Part shown: positions 7,417 through 16,476 of the stretch, piece after piece | How positions within the stretch are numbered: the first letter of the stretch is position 1 | Layout: each line of letters starts with the position of its first letter | From: Clostridiales bacterium | GTDB lineage: Bacteria > Bacillota > Clostridia > Christensenellales > Pumilibacteraceae | Length of the DNA stretch: 49,846 nt | Reading direction: 5' to 3' | Assembly: GCA_003533505.1 (NCBI GenBank) | Contig: DQGD01000013.1 | Coordinates: forward strand, 1-49,846 | The notes under the pieces: generated by a model | What the model was told of the DNA's origin: nothing | The model's database searches: none | Seen by the model: only the letters and a program-made list of their open reading frames with translations | Program-made: the position numbers and the translations under genes

Positions 7417-9879
7417 CTACTCGTTGTACACGGTCAGGTCGCCGAGGTAAATCGTCCTCGCGGCCTCGTTCTTGGTGTCGCCGAAAATGAACGTCATGCT
7501 CTCGGCTTTACCTAGTCCCGTCCAATTTATCGCGCCCGTCGGCAGCTCGATTTCGTTCATGCCGGGCTTAAGGTCGACGGAAGCCAAATCGATTAGCGTC
7601 GTCTTTTTGGAGTACTTGACGGAAACGCTTAGCTTCACGTTTTCGCCCGACGGGTTGTAGACGTGCATCACGGCTTTTTTCACCGACGAGGACAGTTCCT
7701 CGATAAAGACGGCAGTCATCTTTACGCTCTGGGATTTTTCGGTAGTGGCAGGCACAGCGATTTTCGCAAGCTTGCCGCTGCCGGCTTGTTCTCCGACTTC
7801 CGCGGCGCCCACTGCGGTGACGACGGGCGTTACCGAGCCGGCGGAAATCGCGCTCACAAGGCTTTCCGCCGTGTGCGTCGTCGCTTTGCCGCCGAGATTT
7901 TGAGTGTATCCGTAGGTTTCGCCGCCGCAATCGAACGTCAGCTCGAGACTGTTGGATTCGCCCGTCAGCGCGGTGCGGATAACGTAGATTCTTCCGCCGT
8001 TCACCTCGGAGAACTCCGTGACTTCGTTTCCGTGGTTGCGGAGCGAATAGCCGCTCTTCATAAAAACCTTGTATGTAATCGCGCCGTAGCCGTCGTCGAA
8101 GTAGTCGGTCACGCACATGCCGGCTTCTGAACTCGCGCACTCGGCGAGGCTGAACAGCGACGAACGCGCGTCCATGAATTTCGCGGAAGTCGTCGTTACC
8201 TTGGTTCCGCTGTAAATCGCCGAGCTGAGCCCCGCTATCGCCTTTTCCGCGCCGAAGTCAAGCCCGGAAACCGCAGCGATTTCCGCATAGCGGTTCTTCA
8301 TCGCGTACAAAAGCTCGTATTCCTCCATGCCGTCGCGGAGTGCCTCGATCCGCATGGAAGCCACGGGTTTGTCGAGCCCGTACTGCGCCCCGGGATAGAA
8401 CAAGTAGCCGTCGCCGTTGACGGTGACGAAACGCTGAGCGTCGCCCGTGTAGTAGTCCTCTATGTTCTCATAGTAGGAGCCGTTGTAGTCGGCGTAGTTA
8501 TTGACCGCCCAGAAAAGGTTGCCCGTCACTCCGTACTCGGCTTGCATCCAGCTGAGCGCGCGTGCGGACAGCAGCGTGTCCTCGGTGTGGTAAGTCGGGT
8601 ACGGGACGCGCGGCGAGGAGCAGGTGTACCACCACTTCTCCTCCTGATTTGCGTAGTTTGCCCGCTCGCTCTCGGTGTCGTAATGCTGTACTTGCGGACA
8701 CCAGGTGTCTATGCTTGCCGCAAAGCCCGGGAGATAATCGCAGGTCACGACGTTTCGTAGCGAGCGTATCGATTTCACTATCGACGTTTTCAGCTCGCCG
8801 TCGGGAATAGACGGGTCGTTCTCCGCTTCCGTCGCCAGCGCCTCCACCGTACTGCGGTAGTAACGCGCCACGACAGCCACGCGGTTCTGCATTCCGAGGA
8901 GCTGCGGCTCGTCGATTATCGACATGTAGCATACCGATTTTTTGAGCATATCGAAGTTCTCTTCCACGCTTTTACGGACGAACTCGCGGACGTAAGCTTT
9001 CATGATTTCGGGGTCGAAACACGTTTCGCCGTCGAGAAAAGTCGTTGCGTAGGGAATGGAAATGTTGCTGCAACGCGGGTCTTTCATGAACTCGTAAGCC
9101 TTGTCCGCGTAGTACTTTATATCCTCGGGAGTATGCTTGGTGTCGGTGACGATAATGTGCGGCGAAAGGCGATAGTCGATAAGCCGCCGGGTGTACTTAT
9201 CCATTATGTCCTGCGAGCCCTCCAGCTCGCCGCTCTCGAAAAGGCGTACGGACAGAAATATGCTCTTCGCGTGATTTTCCTCGCTGACGGTAAGGTCGGC
9301 GACGTTCACCGTCACGGGCACCGAAGTTTCCTCGCCGTCGACGGTGAGCTTAATCGCGCCGGTATAGGAGCCGGGCGCCTGATTTTCCGCGGTCTTTACC
9401 GTGACGTACAAGCCCTGATTGGTGTTCTTTTCAATCGTGTTCTCGCCGCGCTCTTTCGCCGCGGAAAACGGCAGCAGCGCGTCGGGGTACTTGCCGGGCA
9501 CAGCTCCGCCGGCGGTGTCGTACACCACTCCCAGCGACAGGTACTTCTCGACAAAGACCTCCACGTTCTCCGCAGGAATGGTATCGGTTCCGTTCGAGTG
9601 CGTAAGCGCGCTCACCGTCACGTCGTAGCTTTTCACGTCGTAGTCGGGAGTCATGATAATCTGACCGCTTTCGTACTCGTTCTTCGCCATCAGAAGGTTT
9701 ATTTCGGCTGCGGTGCGGATACCGGAATATTCGCCGGGCTTATCGGCGAGTATTTTCTCCGTCGCCGGCGCGCCCCACACGTCAACCGCACCCTTTTCCT
9801 CGTCCGGAGTTTTCGGCGAGCAAGCCGCCGCCGACAATATCATCGTGAGGCAAAGTAAAATCGTAATCGCTCTCTTCAT
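7417..9879 (-). CDS. Secreted DUF4091 / GH123-like lipoprotein
   Basis: An 820-residue lipoprotein (signal peptide, lipobox SAAACSP). Residues 50-200 form an N-terminal beta domain typical of GH123-like proteins. From about 200 to 540 lies the catalytic-type region: SIIDEPQ at about 320-326 places an Asp-Glu pair where GH123 enzymes have their catalytic acids. WWYTCSSPRVPYPTYHTED, LFWAVNNYADY, GDGYLFYPGAQYG and RIEALRDGMEEYELL are the signatures of DUF4091. A C-terminal beta domain follows (about 560-820). It probably cleaves, or has evolved from enzymes cleaving, a glycosidic linkage outside the cell. Substrate not predictable: GH123 proper acts on beta-GalNAc, but DUF4091 members are diverse. 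Start has GGAGG. Confidence 0.82.
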   Translation of the reverse strand: MKRAITILLCLTMILSAAACSPKTPDEEKGAVDVWGAPATEKILADKPGEYSGIRTAAEINLLMAKNEYESGQIIMTPDYDVKSYDVTVSALTHSNGTDTIPAENVEVFVEKYLSLGVVYDTAGGAVPGKYPDALLPFSAAKERGENTIEKNTNQGLYVTVKTAENQAPGSYTGAIKLTVDGEETSVPVTVNVADLTVSEENHAKSIFLSVRLFESGELEGSQDIMDKYTRRLIDYRLSPHIIVTDTKHTPEDIKYYADKAYEFMKDPRCSNISIPYATTFLDGETCFDPEIMKAYVREFVRKSVEENFDMLKKSVCYMSIIDEPQLLGMQNRVAVVARYYRSTVEALATEAENDPSIPDGELKTSIVKSIRSLRNVVTCDYLPGFAASIDTWCPQVQHYDTESERANYANQEEKWWYTCSSPRVPYPTYHTEDTLLSARALSWMQAEYGVTGNLFWAVNNYADYNGSYYENIEDYYTGDAQRFVTVNGDGYLFYPGAQYGLDKPVASMRIEALRDGMEEYELLYAMKNRYAEIAAVSGLDFGAEKAIAGLSSAIYSGTKVTTTSAKFMDARSSLFSLAECASSEAGMCVTDYFDDGYGAITYKVFMKSGYSLRNHGNEVTEFSEVNGGRIYVIRTALTGESNSLELTFDCGGETYGYTQNLGGKATTHTAESLVSAISAGSVTPVVTAVGAAEVGEQAGSGKLAKIAVPATTEKSQSVKMTAVFIEELSSSVKKAVMHVYNPSGENVKLSVSVKYSKKTTLIDLASVDLKPGMNEIELPTGAINWTGLGKAESMTFIFGDTKNEAARTIYLGDLTVYNE

Positions 9880-9909
9880 CGTTTAAGTTTCCTCCTTGAC
9901 GCTTTTCCG

Positions 9910-11544
9910 TCAGTTGGTAAGACCGGCGTCGTTTACCGCCTTCGTCCACTTCGCGTCCGTCCAGGTAAGTTCGGTTTCGCGCTGGTAGTCGGCAGGCGTT
10001 TTCTTGTTCCCCTCGGCGCTGAACGTCGCGTAGTAAGCCGCCGACGAGAACGGCTTTACGTCGCCGTAGCGGTACAACGGGAACGCGCGTTCCTGCGGCA
10101 GCGTGTAAATCTCGAACGCGCCGTTGTTAAAGTACTCGAGCCGCGATTTTTGCAGAGTCGACAGCGAAGCGTACAGCTCGGGGTTCTTTTCGATAACATT
10201 GTACTTGACGGGCAGCGAAGCTCCGCCCGTACTGCGGATATACGATTCGTTGGCGACGTCTGTTGCCATAAACCGCAAAAAGTCCATCGCGACGTCCTTG
10301 CCTGCGGCGTAAGCCGGGATTGCGGAAACGTGCGCCGAGCCCACCGAATACACGATAGAGCGCGCTTCGCGGATTTTCGCAAAGTCCGCCGCGCTCACGC
10401 CGTCAAAGCTCGTCTTGCCCTCGTCCACCGCGGTAATCACCGCCGACAGCGTTTCGTCGGTCATTTTCTTGTTCTCCAGCATTTCCACGATAGAGCTCAT
10501 GACGGGCGTTCTCAGCATGCGAATATCGTAGTCAAGGCCCTGCTGCGACTTGACGTCCGCGCGAATGGAGGACATTTCGTTGTCGAACCAATCGCCGTTT
10601 GCGTGGAACACGCCGTTGCCCTTGAGGAACATCGTCTGCGCGGTCTTGAAATCGTAGGTGCCCGACGACGGGTTAAGGTAACCCTTGTCGTATTTAAGCA
10701 GCTTTTCGTAGACTTCGAGCGCTCTTATTCTGCCCTTCTGCGTGAAGATGTTTTTGGAAATTCTGTTCTCGTCCACGCCGTTCCAAAAATCCGTAAAGCC
10801 CTGCGCCCCCTGATACTGCGCCCACCAGATATTGAACAGGTAAGCCCAATAGTCCGCGTCCTTGGACTGAATGAACGAGTAGCCGAGGTTGTACTTGCCG
10901 TCGGCAGAGTCCCTTCTCGCGGCTATGGCGGCACACACCGCGTCGAGCTCGTCGGTGGTGTTGGGCGTTTTCAATCCCATTTCGTCGAGTAAATCCTTGT
11001 TGTAGAGAAGACCCTCCATGCCGCCTGCCCAGGACATAAAGTAATACTTAGTGTCGGCTGTGGGGTCGTTCGGGTCGTAGTAGGCGTTGACCATGTTATA
11101 GCTCGAGAGAATCTTGTCGACTACCTTGACTCCTCTGTCCTCTTCGCCGGGAACGAGCGAATTGTACACCGTTTCGGTAAGGTCGGCGCAACGCTCCTTG
11201 CCCGACGGTCCCACGCCCATGTAATCCCACCCGAGCGAAGTGTCGAAGAACAAATCAATCGAGTTGTTTTTCTCGCCTGCGTCTATGCGCGAGGCGGTAA
11301 AGTTCTCGACGTCGTTGGCCCTCAGCGGCAGCACGGTGAGGTTGGGGTACTTATCCTTGACCCAATCCTGCTGTTGGAATAAATCCATAAGGTCGGAGCA
11401 CCATTTCGTGCCGTAGCCCTTGTCGGTGCAAAACACTTCCAATACGTTTTCCGAGTCGTCGGGGGTCTTGGGCTTGCACCCTACCGCGCCGAAAACGGAA
11501 AACGACATAACCGCCGCGAGCAGCAAATAAACTAATTTTTTCAT
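9910..11544 (-). CDS. ABC transporter solute-binding lipoprotein (sugar type, family 1)
   Basis: A 544-residue extracellular binding protein: signal peptide and lipobox GAVGCKPK, then the two-lobed binding-protein fold recognisable from GLLYNKDLLDEMGLKTPNTTDEL and FLKGNGVFHANGDWFDNEM. These are the usual ligand-cleft segments of oligosaccharide-binding proteins. It lies directly downstream of the two permease genes and is the substrate-capturing subunit of the same importer. At 544 residues it is longer than the common 420-450, as in LplA-like members. GGAGGT precedes the ATG. Ligand unknown; a complex-glycan fragment is likely given the lipoproteins that follow. Confidence 0.9.
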   Translation of the reverse strand: MKKLVYLLLAAVMSFSVFGAVGCKPKTPDDSENVLEVFCTDKGYGTKWCSDLMDLFQQQDWVKDKYPNLTVLPLRANDVENFTASRIDAGEKNNSIDLFFDTSLGWDYMGVGPSGKERCADLTETVYNSLVPGEEDRGVKVVDKILSSYNMVNAYYDPNDPTADTKYYFMSWAGGMEGLLYNKDLLDEMGLKTPNTTDELDAVCAAIAARRDSADGKYNLGYSFIQSKDADYWAYLFNIWWAQYQGAQGFTDFWNGVDENRISKNIFTQKGRIRALEVYEKLLKYDKGYLNPSSGTYDFKTAQTMFLKGNGVFHANGDWFDNEMSSIRADVKSQQGLDYDIRMLRTPVMSSIVEMLENKKMTDETLSAVITAVDEGKTSFDGVSAADFAKIREARSIVYSVGSAHVSAIPAYAAGKDVAMDFLRFMATDVANESYIRSTGGASLPVKYNVIEKNPELYASLSTLQKSRLEYFNNGAFEIYTLPQERAFPLYRYGDVKPFSSAAYYATFSAEGNKKTPADYQRETELTWTDAKWTKAVNDAGLTN

Positions 11545-11580
11545 GAGTTACCTCCGTATTTATCGATTTATAAGCGTTTT

Positions 11581-12513
11581 CTAGCCTTTCAGTCCGCCCA
11601 TGGTAAAGTTCTTCATTATCGTGTCCGAGCAGCACGAGAACACGACGATGACGGGCACTACCGACAGCACGAGCCCGGCAAAGTACGCCGGCATGTTGCC
11701 CTCGCGCAAAAAGTTGCTGCGTTGGAGCCCTGCCGCCACCGTGGGGTAATCGGGAAGATACAGTAAGACCGTCATATAGTCGTTCCAGCAGCCGATGAAC
11801 GAGATTATCGCGATTGTCAGCATCGGCATGAACGCAAGCGGCAGCATGATTTTGAAGAACACGGTGAAGTGTCCGCCGCCGTCGATGAACACCGCTTCGG
11901 CGTAACTCCAGGATATAGAGTTGAAGAAGCCGTACATCATCAGGAAGTTTACGCCGAAACCGCTGAGCGACGTGACGACGACAAACAGCGGCGTGTCGTA
12001 AATGCCCATGTCGGAAACCAGCTTGAACGTCGCGCCGGCAGTGCCCACGACGGGAATGGTCATCGAGAATATCGCGAGCGTATAGATTACGCTCCTGCCG
12101 CGGAAGCGGTACTTGGCAATCACATAGCCCGTGAACGCACTCATCGTCACGGTGCCGATTATGTTAATCGCGCAGTACCAGACGCTGTTGAAAAACATTT
12201 CCGGAAGATACACTTTGTTGCCGTACCAATCCACCATAGCCATTCCGGAAATCGCGTCCTTGTAGTTGGTAAGCCTCGGTTTTTTCGGAAGCGCAAACGG
12301 CTTGCCGGCGGCGAGGTTGTCTATGTAGGTCAGCTTATCCTGAAACGAGTTTATGAACAGGTAGAACAGCGCGTACACGATAGTCAGCGCGTACAGCGAG
12401 AACAGCAAAAACGCAAACGAATAAAGTATTCTTTCCGCTTTGCCGCGCTTTGTCAGCACAGCCACGCCGTCGTCGCGGCGAAATTTGAGCTTCGGTTGAA
12501 GTTTCGTCGTCAT
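11581..12513 (-). CDS. ABC sugar transporter permease (MalG/LplC type)
   Basis: A 310-residue membrane protein with about six hydrophobic helices. The cytoplasmic EAA loop is visible as EAVFIDGGGHFTVFFKIMLP, the site that docks to the ATPase subunit. It partners the upstream permease (stop-to-start gap 12 bases) and the solute-binding protein downstream. The C-terminus NFTMGGLKG is typical of this permease class. No ATPase gene is present in the operon, so the importer probably uses a shared MsmK-type ATPase encoded elsewhere. Start has GGAGGGG. Confidence 0.93.
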   Translation of the reverse strand: MTTKLQPKLKFRRDDGVAVLTKRGKAERILYSFAFLLFSLYALTIVYALFYLFINSFQDKLTYIDNLAAGKPFALPKKPRLTNYKDAISGMAMVDWYGNKVYLPEMFFNSVWYCAINIIGTVTMSAFTGYVIAKYRFRGRSVIYTLAIFSMTIPVVGTAGATFKLVSDMGIYDTPLFVVVTSLSGFGVNFLMMYGFFNSISWSYAEAVFIDGGGHFTVFFKIMLPLAFMPMLTIAIISFIGCWNDYMTVLLYLPDYPTVAAGLQRSNFLREGNMPAYFAGLVLSVVPVIVVFSCCSDTIMKNFTMGGLKG

Positions 12514-12525
12514 AAGCCCCTCCTT

Positions 12526-13491
12526 TCAGTATTCCGCGCTTTCTCTGCGCTCGAGCAGCCAGCGTATCGTCATGATTATCGGCACGCCCACCATCGTGAA
12601 ACACAGTCCCGTGCAGGAAACCACGTTGTAGTTGCCCGTGCCGCCCTGTATTCCGTCGCCGTAAAGCTGCTTGAATATCCAATAGGAAATAGTCGTCGTT
12701 TCGTATTGGTCGGCGCCGAACAGAAGTATCGGTCCGCCGGCGTTGAATATGCCCGTCAGCGTGAAGATTATCACGGTGGTGACGGTCGGCCAGATGAGCG
12801 GAAACACGATTTTCGTTATTTCCTTCCACGGTCCGCAGCCCTCGAGCTTTGCCGACTCGAGTATCTCGAGCGGAAGCCTCGACATCGCGCCGCTGAACAG
12901 CAAAACGTTGGTGGTAAAGCCCGTCCAGATATAATAGCCCACAATCGCGGCGGTCGCGGTATCCTTGTGTCCGAGCAGTCCGTAGGGCGGAATCTTGCCG
13001 CCGAAAAGCTTGATTATGGAGTCGAGCGGTCCGTTGGGGTCGATTATCTTGGTGTACGCCGTGACCATTACCACGCCGGAGATTATCGCAGGCAGGTAGA
13101 ACACTATGCGGAAAAACTTGTAGCCCTTTATACGCTTGTAGATAAAGTACGCGATCGCCAGCGACAGCGGAAGCTTTATCAGCATATCCGTAGCAAAGTA
13201 GATGAGCGTGTTCTTCAGCGCAACGCCCACGCTGTTTCCGACGGGCGTGGTGAGGTCGTTCCAGAACGTCACAAAATTTTTCAGCGTCAACGCGTCGGTA
13301 CGCGCGTCGCGGAACGCGAGCGCAATCGTCTGCACGTTGACGAACAGCCAGAATATCAGCCAATTCAGCACCGGTACCGCCAGAATCGTCACGATAAACA
13401 ACGTGCGTTGATTGAAAAATCCGCGCCTTTTTCTCTTGTTTATTCCGGCAAGCTTCGTTGTCGGTTTAACGTCCGTATTTGCTCCTGTCAC
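12526..13491 (-). CDS. ABC sugar transporter permease (MalF/LplB type)
   Basis: A 321-residue permease, first gene of the operon. About six transmembrane segments follow a basic N-terminus (NKRKRRGFFNQRT). The EAA loop reads EILESAKLEGCGPWKEITKI with FPLIWP after it. The start codon is GTG at 13491, preceded by GAGGAG. The promoter lies at 13559-13587 and faces the AraC gene promoter, so the divergent regulator is the obvious candidate to control it. Confidence 0.93.
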   Translation of the reverse strand: MTGANTDVKPTTKLAGINKRKRRGFFNQRTLFIVTILAVPVLNWLIFWLFVNVQTIALAFRDARTDALTLKNFVTFWNDLTTPVGNSVGVALKNTLIYFATDMLIKLPLSLAIAYFIYKRIKGYKFFRIVFYLPAIISGVVMVTAYTKIIDPNGPLDSIIKLFGGKIPPYGLLGHKDTATAAIVGYYIWTGFTTNVLLFSGAMSRLPLEILESAKLEGCGPWKEITKIVFPLIWPTVTTVIIFTLTGIFNAGGPILLFGADQYETTTISYWIFKQLYGDGIQGGTGNYNVVSCTGLCFTMVGVPIIMTIRWLLERRESAEY

Positions 13492-13558
13492 TTTACCGCT
13501 CCTCTTCGGTTTTCAGTCGAGTCCCCGGGCTTTGCCGCCGCGTTCTCGTTATACGATA

Positions 13559-13587
13559 ATTGTATCACGCCGTCCTATGTCTGTAAA
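13559..13587 (-). promoter_or_regulatory. Promoter of the six-gene ABC/lipoprotein operon
   Basis: TTTACA (13587-13582) and TACAAT (13564-13559) on the minus strand with 17-bp spacing. It leaves a leader of about 65 nt before the GTG start. Confidence 0.75.
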
Positions 13588-13671
13588 TACCCTGTTGTTG
13601 ACTAAAATTTGTCATTTTTTTCGTTTAGTCCTGTATTTCCTCTTTTTTACAGCCTGTTTCTTGCCCTTTTG

Positions 13672-13700
13672 TTGACAATCGCCGAAATTCGGTATATAAT
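13672..13700 (+). promoter_or_regulatory. Promoter of the divergent AraC-type regulator
   Basis: TTGACA at 13672-13677 and TATAAT at 13695-13700, 17-bp spacer. An imperfect dyad (TTGAC-taaaatt-TGTCA around 13600) lies between the two divergent promoters and could be the regulator's binding site; that is inference. Confidence 0.85.
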
Positions 13701-13727
13701 CGCGGTATACGGAGGAAATCGCCCAAA

Positions 13728-14618
13728 ATGACCGAGCGTAATTATTTTCTGGACTTCAATTACCTCAGCGGCAACGAGCGCGCATTCGGGCTCGTAAAGC
13801 TTTATCAGGCGGGACGGCTGTTCTGCTCGCCCTCGACGATTATCGGCACGCACCTGCACGGCGATTGTTTCGAGCTGACAATCGTCACCGACGGCGAGGG
13901 CGCGGTGGTCACCAACGACCAGCGGCTTAGCGTCAGAAAGGGCGATATTTATTTCTCGTTCCCCGGCGACTTCCACGACGTGGTGACCAGCAAAGTCAAT
14001 CCGCTCAAATACGATTTCTTTGCCTTTAACACCGACGACCCGGAGCTTAAAGCCGACCTTGCGGAGGTGATGAGCACGCTCAGCCTCGGCACGCGTATTT
14101 TCCGCGACGACCGAATCGCGAGCCTCGTTTCGCAGGCGATTGCCGAGCTGTCGGCGGAGGACGAGTATTCCGAGCGCGTGCTGTCCTGCATATTCCTGCA
14201 AACAGTTTACTACATCGTGCGCGACCTCAAGCGGCACGCCGTCGCGGCGCGCGCCGACGACGTTTCGTCCGACGAGCAGCTCTGCTACCGCGTGATGAAT
14301 TACATCGACACGCACGTCTATTCGATGACGGGACTAAGCGAGCTCGGCTCCGTTTTCAGCTATAATTACAGCTATCTGTCCACGACTTTTCACTCCACCA
14401 CGGGGCGCACGCTGAACGACTATTACCGCTCGCGCAAGCTCGAGGTGGCGCGGCTGCTGCTCCAGGAGGGCAAGCTCAGCTCAAGCCAAATCGCCGAAAA
14501 ACTGAATTTCAGCTCGCTGTACGCCTTTTCAAAGTCCTTCAAAAGCAAGTTCGGCTCGTCGCCGCAGGCATACAAGCGCGCCCATCGCGAGCAATCACAG
14601 CGTCGCAAGCCTGAGTAG
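13728..14618 (+). CDS. AraC-family transcriptional regulator
   Basis: A 296-residue protein with an N-terminal cupin-like sensing domain (HLHGDCFELTIVTDGEG, KGDIYFSFPGDFHDV) and a C-terminal double helix-turn-helix of about 100 residues. The second HTH reads SSSQIAEKLNFSSLYAFSKSFKSKFG-SPQAYK, the AraC signature. GGAGGA sits 12 bases before the ATG. It is divergent from the ABC/lipoprotein operon and should activate it in response to a sugar. Its 3' end overlaps the convergent lipoprotein gene by 24 bases. Confidence 0.93.
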   Translation: MTERNYFLDFNYLSGNERAFGLVKLYQAGRLFCSPSTIIGTHLHGDCFELTIVTDGEGAVVTNDQRLSVRKGDIYFSFPGDFHDVVTSKVNPLKYDFFAFNTDDPELKADLAEVMSTLSLGTRIFRDDRIASLVSQAIAELSAEDEYSERVLSCIFLQTVYYIVRDLKRHAVAARADDVSSDEQLCYRVMNYIDTHVYSMTGLSELGSVFSYNYSYLSTTFHSTTGRTLNDYYRSRKLEVARLLLQEGKLSSSQIAEKLNFSSLYAFSKSFKSKFGSSPQAYKRAHREQSQRRKPE

Positions 14619-15875
14619 CCCGGCAGCGTTGACCAGCGAACACCAGCCTGCGTACACCGAGTCCGAGCCGCCCTCCTCCGCCGAGCTGCTTTCGTGAATA
14701 CTGCCGCCGTAAGCGCCCGTTTTAAGGTCGTACATTCCTCGCCATGCTCCGTCGATGAGCGGCGAGGTGTTTTTTATCTGAATCGAACACAAAAAGTCGC
14801 CCAGATTCTTCGCCTTTATCAGAAACGTCTTGTTTTCGAGCGCGCGGTAGGCGTAGTACAGCCCGTTCAGCGCAAACCCCTCGGTGTACACGAGGTCGAG
14901 TATGTAGGGGTTGTTGCTCTCCGACGCGTCGCGCGTTTCGGGCGTGCAGTTCAGCACTCCGCCCGTATTTTTATCTATCAGCGACAGGCAGAAGTCCGAC
15001 ACTCTGTCGCCGGCTTTTTTCAGCCGTTCGTCGCCGCTCACGAGCCCCGAGGCGCAGAACGCGAGCAGCGCAATGTAGTTTTCGGACGAAACGGGTCGCC
15101 AGTTTTCGCAGCGCTCCAACTCGTAGGCGGTCTTTACTCTGCCGTTCTCGATAAACGTCTGCGCCAGCGCGAACGCTTTTTCGGCGGCGGCAAAATACCG
15201 CTCGTCGCCCGTTACGTCATAGAGGTCGTACATCGCGCGCATCATCCACAGCACGGAAAAGGGCGAGTGCGCGTCGCCGTTCACTCTTTCGCCGTCTATA
15301 AAACTGCCGTCGTCGCGCTGCGAGCTCAGCCAGAATTCGCCCGAGGCGCACGCGAGCCCGAGAAGCCGCTCGTCGCGCGTGTCGCGGTAGATTTCTATGA
15401 GGTTGGATATAATCTTGCCGTTGTCGTTCTGGTACAGCGTAATGTCGCTGCCCGAATACTGCTTTTTGCCGCCTATATACGCGAACGGAAAACCGCCTTT
15501 CTCGCCGCTCTCGCTGCCGTTGCGCGCCTTTTCCAGCCAGCCCAAAACGTTGTCGAACTCGCGCGCATAAACTTCCTTGCCCGTCGCCTTGCGGTACAGA
15601 TGCACGGCGAGTAAATACTCCGAAGCGGTGTCGGGGCGGCACAGGCTTACGCGCTCGTTTTTCGAGATGCGTATGCGCTCGTACACTCCCCAGGCTCCGC
15701 CGTCAAAAGTGAGCATCTGCTTTTCAATCCATTCGAGGCAATTCCCTGCGGCTTCAACGTATCTTGCTTTCATGTCGTCATCCGGGGCGGAATCGATTTC
15801 GGGCGTTGCCGACGAGCACGAAGCGGCAATCGCTACCGCCGCCAGAACGGCTATCATTGCGCGTAATCTTTTCAA
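14595..15875 (-). CDS. Secreted lipoprotein with six-hairpin (alpha/alpha) glycosidase-like fold
   Basis: A 426-residue protein. The start codon is TTG at 15875, preceded by AGGGAGAAGGGG; an ATG six codons in is the alternative. Signal peptide and lipobox AIAASCSS place it outside the cell. The body is a repeating helical pattern (GWLEKARNG, ASGEFWLSSQRDDGSF, YDVTGDERYFAAAEKAFALAQ, NNPYILDLVYTEGFALNGLYYAYRA), as in alpha/alpha-barrel enzymes such as unsaturated glucuronyl hydrolases and AGE-type epimerases. An enzymatic role on an oligosaccharide is plausible but I cannot name the catalytic residues. Likely a separate unit from the ABC operon; a paired operator-like site lies upstream at 16020-16051. 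Confidence 0.75.
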   Translation of the reverse strand: MKRLRAMIAVLAAVAIAASCSSATPEIDSAPDDDMKARYVEAAGNCLEWIEKQMLTFDGGAWGVYERIRISKNERVSLCRPDTASEYLLAVHLYRKATGKEVYAREFDNVLGWLEKARNGSESGEKGGFPFAYIGGKKQYSGSDITLYQNDNGKIISNLIEIYRDTRDERLLGLACASGEFWLSSQRDDGSFIDGERVNGDAHSPFSVLWMMRAMYDLYDVTGDERYFAAAEKAFALAQTFIENGRVKTAYELERCENWRPVSSENYIALLAFCASGLVSGDERLKKAGDRVSDFCLSLIDKNTGGVLNCTPETRDASESNNPYILDLVYTEGFALNGLYYAYRALENKTFLIKAKNLGDFLCSIQIKNTSPLIDGAWRGMYDLKTGAYGGSIHESSSAEEGGSDSVYAGWCSLVNAAGLLRLATL

Positions 15876-16019
15876 TTCCCCTTCTCCCTGTTTAATTTCG
15901 TGAGAATATTATACCCGACCGCCACGAGCGATGACAATATCCGCGCTTTTTTCAAAACATATCATTTTTTTGTCCGACTTTTCTTTTTCCGCTCCCGTAT
16001 CCGCTCCCGTAATAAAAAA

Positions 16020-16051
16020 TAGTTGTACATACATGCTTGTATATACAACTA
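16020..16051. promoter_or_regulatory. 32-bp inverted repeat, GntR/HutC-like operator
   Basis: Arms of 14 bp (TAGTTGTACATACA and TGTATATACAACTA) pair with one mismatch around a TGCT centre. Each arm itself contains a GT-N-TA-N-AC motif (GTACATAC, GTATATAC), the core recognised by HutC-subfamily GntR repressors. It lies about 145 bases upstream of the minus-strand lipoprotein gene starting at 15875. No GntR gene is in the window. Confidence 0.5.
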
Positions 16052-16085
16052 TCATAAACGCCTGTTATAAACGCAAAAATAATTT

Positions 16086-16304
16086 TCAAATTGCCCTCGG
16101 GGTAGCCGTACCACACACTACGGGCGCGTCGATTCGGGGCTGCGGATTCCGGTCCATAGCCACGCAAGGCACGACGGTTAGCCCCGTCGCAAGCCGCTTT
16201 TCGTGATGACTCGTCCATTGCTCGTGATACCTCGCGGCGTAATTTTCCCTAGGTTCGCCGCACGCGGCATACGCGCCCACGCCCACTCTGGTATTTTTAC
16301 TCAT
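16086..16304 (-). CDS. Possible small hypothetical protein
   Basis: A 72-codon frame starts with ATG after GGAG at a good spacing, and a perfect CGGCTG/CAGCCG hairpin sits just upstream (16318-16335). The predicted peptide is hydrophilic, with no domain I recognise, and other frames over the same bases are also open. The 600-bp stretch 15876-16476 otherwise holds only the inverted repeat at 16020-16051. I list it because the start region looks real; it may be chance. Confidence 0.22.
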   Translation of the reverse strand: MSKNTRVGVGAYAACGEPRENYAARYHEQWTSHHEKRLATGLTVVPCVAMDRNPQPRIDAPVVCGTATPRAI

Positions 16305-16476
16305 GATTATTCTCCGAGGCGGCTGAAAACACAGCCGAAAAGTATTTTTGCCGACCTCTTAACCTTGCTTCTTTCGGTATTATGGCATTATGTGCGGCGG
16401 CTGTAAGGCGCGTAATGCCGAATTATTGCACCGCCGCTCGCGTTTCTTGCGCTCAATCGCTGCTTCCGGTCGATTG

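Noticed and set aside
11869..13605. 578-codon plus-strand frame
   Set aside because: Antisense shadow of two clear permease genes; composition (Arg/His-rich) typical of such shadows.
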